Assembly: GCA_943325485.2 (NCBI GenBank)
Contig: CALPPP020000062.1
Coordinates: forward strand, 1-7,061
From: Rickettsia typhi
GTDB taxonomy: Bacteria > Pseudomonadota > Gammaproteobacteria > Burkholderiales > Burkholderiaceae_C
DNA length: 7,061 bases
Reading direction: 5' to 3'
Shown here: positions 1 to 5,269 of the stretch, one piece after another
Numbering within the stretch: the stretch's first letter is position 1
How the letters are laid out: the number at the start of each line of letters is the position of its first letter
The notes under the pieces: generated by a model
Told to the model about the DNA's origin: nothing
Databases searched by the model: none
The model's input: only the letters and a program-made list of their open reading frames with translations
Program-made: the position numbers and the translations under genes

Positions 1-134
1 GGTGCTGGACACGATGCCATGCAATTGCACCGCATCATGCCGCAAGCCATGCTGATTCCTTGGTTTTCGCCCCGAACAAACAGCATGGCTTGCGGCATGA
101 TGCGGTGCAATTGCATGGCATCGTGGCCAGCACC
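1..134. repeat. 54-bp fold-back inverted repeat at the window edge
   Basis: Bases 1-54 are the reverse complement of bases 81-134 with one mismatch (9 against 126), separated by a 26-base spacer at 55-80. The right arm plus the spacer encode a normal stretch of the amidohydrolase on the minus strand (GAGHDAMQLHRIMPQAML, then FVRGENQGI). The left arm is the same coding sequence turned around, so MQLHRIMPQAML can also be read on the plus strand from base 19. The arm runs to base 1 and may continue outside the window. This is the expected shape of a fold-back chimera at a contig end. A real inverted duplication that truncates the gene cannot be excluded from this window alone. Confidence 0.9.
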
Positions 135-1739
135 GCTGGGCAGGTGGTGTAAGGGAATACCCAAAGAAGAAACTGCACGCTCCCAAGCTTGTTGTAAGCG
201 CGGATCGCTGGGTGCGGCCGCTGCTCGCACGGTTTCTTCATGGCTAAAGCGCAGGCCCCGAGCTTGGCAAATACGCGCAAGGGATTGCAAAACATCTTCG
301 GCGAGTGCATCACGTTGCGCGTCAGTGGGTGCACGCATATCCAAGCTGAAGCTGCAACGCCCTGGCACCACATTGACCGAGCCATTGGGCACATTCAACA
401 TGCCAATGGTGGCGACAGAATCGCCGTCAAGGGTTGCACGTTGTTCAAGGTACACCGACCATTCGGCCAAGGCGGCAGCGGCATCTTGGCGCTGACCCAT
501 GGGCGTGGTGCCCGCATGGCTGGCGTTACCGGTGATTTCGCCGATGTACCGACGGCTGCCATTGATGGAGGTCACGATGCCCAGTGGCATGTTGATGCTG
601 TGCAACACAGGGCCTTGTTCGATATGTACCTCGATGAAACCCACATAGCGGGACGCATCGCGCTTCAGCGCAGGGATGTCTTTGGGATTCAAGCCAGCGT
701 GTTGCATGGCTTGTCGCATGCTGATGCCATCTTTGTCGGTTTGCTCTAGCCAAGCATTTTGAAAATGACCTGTCAGTGCGGCTGACGCCAAAAACGTGGC
801 TTTGTAGCGAACGCCTTCTTCCTCTGCAAAGGCCACCACTTCAATGCCCACTGACAAGCGCCGCTTGGCACGGGCAAGTTCCCGCACACAGGCCATGGGC
901 ACAAAAAACCCTAAGCGTCCATCGTACTTTCCGCCGTTACGCACCGTGTCGTAATGACTGCCGCTCAGCAGGTATTTGCCGCCTGAATGAGCCGGGTGGT
1001 AACGCCCGACCACATTGCCCACGGCGTCGATGACCACCTCATCAAAACCACAGGCTTGCATGCCCAACTTCAGGGTTTGCGCACACGCAAGGTGAGCGGG
1101 GCTGAGGTAGCTCACGCTGAGTTCACCACGCTCGGCAAAGCCCTCATCGCTGAATTGCGCCAACCATTCATGCCAGTCCCACACTTCTTCACCCAACGTT
1201 GGCTGAGCCTTGCAGCGATGGTTCAGGCGCAGCTCGGCGATGCGGTGAATTTGGCGAAGACATTCTTGCAATTCATGCGTGTGGGATGCGCGTAAGCGAC
1301 GCTCTAAGGCGTCCAATATCGCTTGCGGCCCTAAGCCATTGCCGCGTGGCCCTTTGACCGCCACGATGAAGGGCCAGCCAAAGTGTTGTTGGTAGGCGGC
1401 GTTGAGTTGTTGTAGCTGTTGCGCTTGTGCAGGTGTGCATTGCCACAAACCAGCACTTTGCTGCTCTTGGTGGGAGGAAGCCGTGAGGCCCGGCGCAGGT
1501 TTGGGGGCCAACACAGGGTGGGCGCGAACCAAGGCCAGTTGTTGCTCGGCAGGCGCACTGCTGACCACCTGTGCCAAGGCCCACTTCAGATGCGCCAAGC
1601 TGCGAAAGGGGCGCAGCTGCAAAGCCTTTTCTGCGACCCAAGGCGAGTGTTCGTAAATGCCTTCCAGCCATTGCAAAGCATCGCCGTGGCTGGCGGCGTT
1701 AAGGTGGTCGATGGCTGCGTGGGCTGAGTCTGGGGTCAT
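1..1739 (-). CDS. Bifunctional OHCU decarboxylase / allantoate amidohydrolase fusion (3' end cut off)
   Basis: The frame is open from the ATG at 1739 to the window edge. Residues 1-172 are an OHCU decarboxylase (UraD) domain, with the SPW motif at 32-34, the catalytic His in RAHP (H74), E92, and a GWPFIVAVKG segment at 121-130. It converts OHCU to S-allantoin. From about residue 183 an M20-family allantoate amidohydrolase (AllC-like) begins, with metal-site residues H262 (GSHYDTV), D273 (KYDG), E307/E308 (AEEEG) and H372 (HIEQGP). The dimer-side motif NASHAGTTPM is at 405-414 and GAGHDA at 536-541. This half hydrolyses allantoate, releasing ammonia; both halves should be cytosolic. The family match ends at residue 563 (GIS). 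The expected next His, the last metal ligand, and about 25-30 C-terminal residues are absent, because the following codons are an inverted copy of upstream gene sequence. The chosen start gives the usual short UraD N-terminus. The two domains catalyse non-adjacent steps, since allantoinase acts between them. Confidence 0.9.
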   Translation of the reverse strand, partial: MTPDSAHAAIDHLNAASHGDALQWLEGIYEHSPWVAEKALQLRPFRSLAHLKWALAQVVSSAPAEQQLALVRAHPVLAPKPAPGLTASSHQEQQSAGLWQCTPAQAQQLQQLNAAYQQHFGWPFIVAVKGPRGNGLGPQAILDALERRLRASHTHELQECLRQIHRIAELRLNHRCKAQPTLGEEVWDWHEWLAQFSDEGFAERGELSVSYLSPAHLACAQTLKLGMQACGFDEVVIDAVGNVVGRYHPAHSGGKYLLSGSHYDTVRNGGKYDGRLGFFVPMACVRELARAKRRLSVGIEVVAFAEEEGVRYKATFLASAALTGHFQNAWLEQTDKDGISMRQAMQHAGLNPKDIPALKRDASRYVGFIEVHIEQGPVLHSINMPLGIVTSINGSRRYIGEITGNASHAGTTPMGQRQDAAAALAEWSVYLEQRATLDGDSVATIGMLNVPNGSVNVVPGRCSFSLDMRAPTDAQRDALAEDVLQSLARICQARGLRFSHEETVRAAAAPSDPRLQQAWERAVSSLGIPLHHLPSGAGHDAMQLHRIMPQAMLFVRGENQGISMACGMMRCNCMASCPA

Positions 1740-1798
1740 GGACAAGGTGGGGGAGGCGGCTACACTGGATCAATCAACTATAACTTTGCCGATAAACC
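1740..1798. promoter_or_regulatory. Divergent intergenic region between uraD-allC and uraH
   Basis: This 59-bp gap separates two divergent start codons, so it should contain start signals for both genes. Toward uraH there is a -10-like TATAAC at 1779-1784, but no convincing -35 box 16-18 bases upstream and no strong Shine-Dalgarno sequence before the ATG at 1799. In the other direction I see no clear box. Shared control of the two purine genes from this gap is inference from geometry; I could not recognise an operator. Confidence 0.3.
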
Positions 1799-2152
1799 AT
1801 GGGATTGAGCACACATGTTTTGGACACCATGCACGGTTGCCCTGCTGCTGGCATGGCGGTGGCTTTGTTCGCCACACAGGGGGCAGACACACGATTGATC
1901 AAACGCTTTGTGCTGAATGCCGATGGCCGGCATGAAGGCGGGCCGCTGTTGGATAACGCACATTTGCAAGTCGGCACCTACCGCTTGGTGTTTGAAGTCA
2001 AAGCTTATTTTGTGTCGCGGGGCGTGGCCTTGCCTGAACCGGCATTTTTGGATGCGGTGAGCTTGGACTTTGGTATTGCCGATGTGTCCCAGCACTACCA
2101 TGTGCCGCTGTTGGTCAGCCCTTGGAGTTACTCGACCTACCGGGGTTCTTAA
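1799..2152 (+). CDS. uraH: 5-hydroxyisourate hydrolase (transthyretin-like)
   Basis: This 117-residue protein matches the usual length of bacterial HIU hydrolases. These hydrolyse 5-hydroxyisourate, the unstable product of urate oxidation, to OHCU, which the UraD domain encoded on the other side of the divergent gap then decarboxylates. The family signatures are all present: LSTHVLDT at residues 3-10 with active-site H6; ADGR at 41-44 with R44; HYHVPLLVSP from H99; and the diagnostic C-terminal YRGS at 114-117. There is no signal peptide, so the enzyme should be cytosolic and, as in the family, a homotetramer. The start is secure because the conserved LSTHVLD block begins two residues after the initiator Met. 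The gene ends 6 bp from the convergent lipoprotein gene, with no terminator hairpin visible between them. Confidence 0.96.
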   Translation: MGLSTHVLDTMHGCPAAGMAVALFATQGADTRLIKRFVLNADGRHEGGPLLDNAHLQVGTYRLVFEVKAYFVSRGVALPEPAFLDAVSLDFGIADVSQHYHVPLLVSPWSYSTYRGS

Positions 2153-2158
2153 AGCCCT

Positions 2159-2761
2159 TCAGAGTTGTCCCTCGGTGAGGGTATCGAGCTGAAAGCGCCC
2201 ACTGCGGTGCCACAGCCATGTTTCGGTGAAACTGACTTGCTTGAGGTACTTTGGCGCTGGAAATGGCGCGGACTGTCGGATGGCTTGCTCAATATCGAGC
2301 TTTACCTCTGGCGTATGTTTGGGCACACGGACCCAATCGATGCGCCCTACCTGTCCGGAGGGCTCAATATGGATATCCACCACCACCACGGCTTTGAGCA
2401 TGGGTGGCAACTTGCCTTTGTAGATTTTGTCGGGCAGGCGTCGGTAAATATGATGAGCGGCATCTTTACGGTAGTCGGCACTGTTTCGAGCAGACGACAG
2501 CGTGTCGTTGGTGACTAAGGGTTCCGGGTCTTTGTTTTTGCTGCTGACATCAGGCTCAACGGCGCCAGGCTTGTTTGTCCCAATGTTGCTGGGTTCAGAA
2601 GCAAGCTCAGCGGGCTTGGCGTCGGGCGCTTGGGCCGGTACCGAAGGCTCAGTGACCGGAGCAGGTGAAGGGATGGGCTTGGTGGAACAAGCCGCAACCA
2701 CCATCGCCAGGGTGATGAGCAAAGATTGACCGATCAACCCAAACCGCATGGCTTTTCCCAT
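2159..2761 (-). CDS. Putative lipoprotein with TonB C-terminal-like domain
   Basis: The 200-residue product starts with a lipoprotein signal peptide: basic N-terminus, hydrophobic segment at about 8-22, and lipobox VAAC with the lipidated Cys at 25. Residues 28-90 are a Pro/Ala/Ser/Glu-rich, probably disordered linker, as in periplasm-spanning TonB or TolA proteins. Residues 95-200 resemble a TonB C-terminal / energy-transducer fold, with VVVDIHIEPSGQVGRIDWV at 125-143, an amphipathic helix at 153-163 (VKLDIEQAIRQ) and a closing strand near 177-192. A second in-frame ATG lies at 2749 (residue 5), preceded by GGGAAAA, and would still give a complete signal peptide. The gene lies between uraH and xdhC, but nothing ties it to purine breakdown. 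No TonB box receptor, ExbB or ExbD gene is present, and the lipid anchor argues against a classical inner-membrane TonB. The exact role is unknown. Confidence 0.8.
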   Translation of the reverse strand: MGKAMRFGLIGQSLLITLAMVVAACSTKPIPSPAPVTEPSVPAQAPDAKPAELASEPSNIGTNKPGAVEPDVSSKNKDPEPLVTNDTLSSARNSADYRKDAAHHIYRRLPDKIYKGKLPPMLKAVVVVDIHIEPSGQVGRIDWVRVPKHTPEVKLDIEQAIRQSAPFPAPKYLKQVSFTETWLWHRSGRFQLDTLTEGQL

Positions 2762-2792
2762 TCATAAAGGGTGAAGGCATACTCTGCGACCA
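2762..2792. promoter_or_regulatory. Very short divergent gap upstream of xdhC
   Basis: Only 31 bp separate the divergent starts of the lipoprotein gene and xdhC, so at least one promoter must reach into coding sequence. A weak sigma70-like pair points toward xdhC: TTCCCA at 2755-2760, a 17-bp spacer, and CATACT at 2778-2783. It would place the transcript start within a few bases of the ATG. The purine-rich AAGGGTGAAGG at 2767-2777 lies about 15 bases before the ATG, which is long for a Shine-Dalgarno site. Both assignments are tentative. Confidence 0.22.
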
Positions 2793-3656
2793 ATGACTGA
2801 ATTTGACAACCATGATTACCCGAGGTCGAGTGTGAACCTGCTTGCTCCTTTGACTCAGCGATTGGCAACAGAGCCGGCGGTTTTGGTCACGGTAGCGGCC
2901 GCGCATGGCTCGGTTCCCCGCGAGGAAGGTGCTTGGATGGTGGTTTTTGCACGGGGCGAGCTTGGCACCGTTGGCGGCGGGCAACTCGAATGGCAGGCGA
3001 TGGCCCAATCGCGTCAGGCGCTGCAAGGCTTGGCTGTGCTGCCGCCACAGCAAAGAGTGGCTTTGGGTCCGAGCTTGGGTCAGTGCTGCGGAGGCGCGGT
3101 GGAGTTGAGTTTTGAAGCCATCTCGGCCAAAGACTTGCCGGTTTTGCAACAGCGCTTGCTGCCGATGTTGAGGCCTGTTGCCTTGTTTGGCGGTGGGCAT
3201 GTGGGAAGAGCGCTGGTCGATGTGCTGTCGCGACTGCCATTTGCAGTACGCTGGATTGACAGCCGCGACGAGGTGTTTCCCCGCGGCCTGCCCGAGCAGG
3301 TGGTGTGCGAGCACAGCGACCCTGTGCAAGCGGCGGTGGCGGATTTGCTGCCGCACAGTCAGGTGCTGATCATGAGCTTCAGCCATGCCCAAGACCTGGA
3401 CGTGGTGGCCGCGTGTTTGCAGCGCTTACGTGTGCGGGATGACTTGCCTTTTATTGGTTTGATCGGCAGCGCCACCAAGTGGGCCACGTTTCAGCACCGC
3501 TTGCGGGAGAAGGGCTTTGCTGAAGAGGAAATTCAGCGCATCACCTGCCCCATTGGCGTGCCTGGCATCAGCGGTAAGCAACCCGAAGTCATTGCCGTGG
3601 CTGTGGCGGCGCAACTGTTAAAACAATCGGAACAATCGGGGTCAGATCCCAATTAA
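2793..3656 (+). CDS. xdhC: Xanthine dehydrogenase accessory protein XdhC
   Basis: This 287-residue protein is an XdhC family member. XdhC binds molybdenum cofactor, protects it, promotes its sulfuration and hands it to the large subunit of xanthine dehydrogenase. It is cytosolic and not part of the final enzyme. Visible landmarks are GSVPREEGAWM at 39-49, GTVGGGQLEW at 58-67, LGQCCGG at 95-101 with the adjacent Cys pair 98-99, a Rossmann-type LFGGGHVGRAL at 131-141, IGLIGSATKW at 221-230, and the family signature PIGVPGISGKQPEVIAVAV at 253-271. Length and N-terminus fit the family. The last residues (SGSDPN) and the stop codon lie inside a 46-bp palindrome, directly after a tandem 9-base repeat, so the tail is probably a recent replacement of the native end. 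xdhA/xdhB are not in the window. puuD starts 34 bp downstream on the same strand. Confidence 0.95.
   Translation: MTEFDNHDYPRSSVNLLAPLTQRLATEPAVLVTVAAAHGSVPREEGAWMVVFARGELGTVGGGQLEWQAMAQSRQALQGLAVLPPQQRVALGPSLGQCCGGAVELSFEAISAKDLPVLQQRLLPMLRPVALFGGGHVGRALVDVLSRLPFAVRWIDSRDEVFPRGLPEQVVCEHSDPVQAAVADLLPHSQVLIMSFSHAQDLDVVAACLQRLRVRDDLPFIGLIGSATKWATFQHRLREKGFAEEEIQRITCPIGVPGISGKQPEVIAVAVAAQLLKQSEQSGSDPN
3622..3639 (+). repeat. Tandem 9-bp duplication at the end of xdhC
   Basis: AACAATCGG occurs twice back to back (3622-3630 and 3631-3639), giving the repeated residues KQSEQS near the XdhC C-terminus. The second copy runs into the left arm of the 46-bp palindrome. The arrangement could be a trace of the palindrome's insertion or simple replication slippage; the sequence does not decide which. 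Confidence 0.7.
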
Positions 3657-3679
3657 TTAATTGGGATCTGACCCCGATT
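3634..3679. repeat. 46-bp perfect palindrome (REP-like) over the xdhC stop codon
   Basis: The sequence is perfectly self-complementary about a centre between 3656 and 3657. The outer arms carry GGGGTCAGATCCC and GGGATCTGACCCC, around an AATTAATTAATT core. It includes the last four sense codons and the TAA of xdhC and ends 11 bases before the puuD start. The GGGGTCAGA/TCTGACCCC core resembles dispersed palindromes that I associate with IS200-like REP-associated (RAYT) transposases in beta- and gammaproteobacteria; that link is from memory and unchecked. As RNA it would form a very stable hairpin. There is no uninterrupted U-tract after it, so it is not a textbook intrinsic terminator, but it could protect the xdhC mRNA 3' end or reduce read-through into puuD. 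Confidence 0.9.
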
Positions 3680-3690
3680 AATATCTCTTT

Positions 3691-4893
3691 ATGGAAACTT
3701 ATTTGTTGGAGTGGGCGAATCTGCTGTTGCGCTGGGTGCATGTCATCACCGCGATCGCATGGATTGGCTCGTCGTTTTACTTTGTGTTTTTGGACAGCAA
3801 CCTGATTCCCCCCGAGGATGAGGCTTTGCAAGCCAAAGGCGTGGGCGGCGAGATGTGGGCGGTGCATGGCGGGGGCTTTTACAACCCGCAAAAGTACCTT
3901 GGCCAACCGGGGCGCATACACGGCAAATTGCATTGGTTTTACTGGGAAAGCTACAGCACCTGGCTGAGTGGGTTTGCCTTGTTTTGCGTGCTGTACCTGT
4001 GGAACGCCAATACGTTTTTGATTGATAAAACCGTGTTGAATTGGGCACCTGTTTCAGCGGGGGCTACAGCGGTGGCGCTGCTCGCGGTGTTTTGGTTGGT
4101 CTACGACCTCACCTGTCGCTGGGTTGGGTTTCGCCGCAACGGGGAGGTGTGGATAGGCGCTGTCATGCTGTTGACGCTGGCGCTGGCGTGTTGGGGCACC
4201 AACCAATTGTTCGCCGGACGTGCAGCGTTTTTGCTGGTGGGCGCCATGATGGCCACTGCCATGAGTGCCAATGTCTTGGTGTGGATCATTCCGGGGCAGC
4301 GCAAAGTGGTGGCGGCCATGACCTCGGGCCAGCCAGTCGATGCCCAAGCCTTGGCCATCCACGGGCAGCGCGGCAAGCAGCGCAGCGTGCACAACACCTA
4401 TTTCACCTTGCCGGTGGTGTTTGCCATGCTCTCCAACCACTATGGTTTTCTGACCTCGCATCCCAAGCGGTGGTTGCTGCTGCTTGTGTTGATGGTGGCG
4501 GGTGCGCTGATTCGGCAGTTTTTTGTGCAACGCCATGCTTGGCATTTGCAACGCGCGGCCAACCCTTGGCCTTTTGCAGCTGTGGGTGTGGTGTTGATCG
4601 TGGGTGTGGTGGTGGCTTTGCAACCGGTCCCTGTGTCGTCGGGCTCGCAAGCGCCGGTCAGTTTTGCGCAGGTGCAAGCCATCGTGGAGCAGCGGTGCGT
4701 GTCTTGCCATGGACCTCAGGTGCAAATGAAAAACCTGCGACTCGATTCCCCCGAGGCTTTGCGCACCCATGCGCAAGCGGTGTATCAGCAGGTGGTGGTG
4801 TTGCAGCAAATGCCGATGAACAACGCCACTGGTATCACGCCGCAGGAGCGTCAAGCGCTGGCACGCTGGTTTGAGGCGGGGGCGCAGCCCTGA
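3691..4893 (+). CDS. puuD: Membrane-bound urate oxidase (urate hydroxylase) with cytochrome c domain
   Basis: This 400-residue membrane protein matches PuuD, which oxidises urate to 5-hydroxyisourate, the UraH substrate. The N-terminal part has the family start (LLRWVHVITAIAWIGSSFYF, residues 12-31), the segment GGGFYNPQKY at 60-69, LHWFYWESYSTW at 80-91, and RSVHNTYFTLPVVFAMLSNH at 231-250. About eight hydrophobic segments lie near 11-33, 93-110, 122-140, 155-170, 178-200, 236-250, 260-278 and 295-310. The C-terminal domain (about 324-397) is a monohaem cytochrome c, with CVSCH at 336-340 as haem site and the QMPMNN region at 373-378 supplying the likely axial Met. Unlike soluble cofactor-free uricases, this type should pass electrons to the respiratory chain instead of making peroxide. 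No clear Shine-Dalgarno sequence precedes the ATG. The 3' end overlaps the convergent next gene by 59 bp. Confidence 0.95.
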   Translation: METYLLEWANLLLRWVHVITAIAWIGSSFYFVFLDSNLIPPEDEALQAKGVGGEMWAVHGGGFYNPQKYLGQPGRIHGKLHWFYWESYSTWLSGFALFCVLYLWNANTFLIDKTVLNWAPVSAGATAVALLAVFWLVYDLTCRWVGFRRNGEVWIGAVMLLTLALACWGTNQLFAGRAAFLLVGAMMATAMSANVLVWIIPGQRKVVAAMTSGQPVDAQALAIHGQRGKQRSVHNTYFTLPVVFAMLSNHYGFLTSHPKRWLLLLVLMVAGALIRQFFVQRHAWHLQRAANPWPFAAVGVVLIVGVVVALQPVPVSSGSQAPVSFAQVQAIVEQRCVSCHGPQVQMKNLRLDSPEALRTHAQAVYQQVVVLQQMPMNNATGITPQERQALARWFEAGAQP

Positions 4894-5191
4894 GTTGCTT
4901 TTCGTAGGCTTGCAAGCGTTTTTCACGCTCTGCCAAATAGGCCTGATGCTCTTTTTGCATTTTCAAGCGACGCAAACCTTTTTCTTCTTCTAGGTGGTTG
5001 TCGCGAATCATTTGTCGTCTGGCGTTCGTCGCCATTTGGTCGTTCGCAGCTTCAACGCCTTTGGTCAACATGCGACCCGTGTACCAAAAAATCACCACAG
5101 GGAAAAACACCACAAACGCCACCCAAACCCACAGGTCTTCGTTTTCCGATGTGTCAGATTGCAGGTATTTTTTGAAGTCAACAGTGGCCAT
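4835..5191 (-). CDS. Small single-TM protein with long cytoplasmic-type coiled coil, function unknown
   Basis: I do not recognise the family. The 118-residue product has an acidic N-terminal stretch (11-19), one hydrophobic aromatic-rich membrane segment at about 20-37 (LWVWVAFVVFFPVVIFWY), and a highly charged helix rich in Lys, Arg, Glu and Gln at about 45-103 that should form a coiled coil. A short Pro/Ala tail spans 102-118. Basic residues just after the membrane segment (R40, K44) suggest the coiled coil faces the cytoplasm. The ATG at 5191 follows GAGAG about 8 bases upstream, a reasonable ribosome site. Its final 19 codons or so overlap the end of puuD on the opposite strand, which is tight but occurs in compact genomes. 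The neat TM-plus-coil architecture and start site support a real gene rather than an antisense shadow. Nothing shows a link to urate oxidation. Confidence 0.72.
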   Translation of the reverse strand: MATVDFKKYLQSDTSENEDLWVWVAFVVFFPVVIFWYTGRMLTKGVEAANDQMATNARRQMIRDNHLEEEKGLRRLKMQKEHQAYLAEREKRLQAYEKQLRAAPPPQTSVPALDAPAA

Positions 5192-5269
5192 GGTGTGTTC
5201 TCTCGCTTAGGGTAACTGTGAATCGACCTGAGCCGCTCGAACTTGAGCAATGCGATATGCTCGCCCGCC
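5192..5269. promoter_or_regulatory. Divergent intergenic region upstream of glycerate kinase
   Basis: This gap lies between the minus-strand TM/coiled-coil gene and the plus-strand glycerate kinase gene and should hold start signals for both. I see no sigma70 pair good enough to name in either direction. A TTG at 5243 would extend the kinase by nine residues without a recognisable ribosome site, so the region to 5269 is treated here as non-coding. Confidence 0.3.

Noticed and set aside
240..749. Plus-strand open frame of 169 codons
   Set aside because: It lies wholly antisense to the amidohydrolase domain, whose catalytic motifs are clear on the minus strand, and its translation shows no recognisable domain.
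1273..1671. Minus-strand open frame of 132 codons
   Set aside because: It is in a different frame from the UraD domain over the same DNA; the UraD frame carries SPW, RAHP and GWPF motifs, while this one is Arg/Thr-rich with no motif.
2649..3392. Minus-strand open frame of 247 codons
   Set aside because: It is antisense to xdhC and rich in His, Gln and Arg, as expected for the reverse of a GC-biased gene; no domain is visible.
3634..3690. Intrinsic terminator for xdhC
   Set aside because: The hairpin is strong, but the downstream sequence lacks a run of T; a terminator cannot be called from this.
4041..4874. Plus-strand open frame of 277 codons within puuD
   Set aside because: It is a shifted frame of puuD with Gly/Cys/Ala-rich low-information sequence; puuD has its membrane segments and CVSCH site in the other frame.
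4054..4926. Minus-strand open frame of 290 codons opposite puuD
   Set aside because: It is a His/Arg/Gln-rich shadow of puuD, with none of the hydrophobic pattern or motifs of a real product.
5243..5269. TTG start adding nine residues to the glycerate kinase
   Set aside because: There is no recognisable ribosome site, and the ATG at 5270 already leaves a suitable N-terminus before the first conserved helix.
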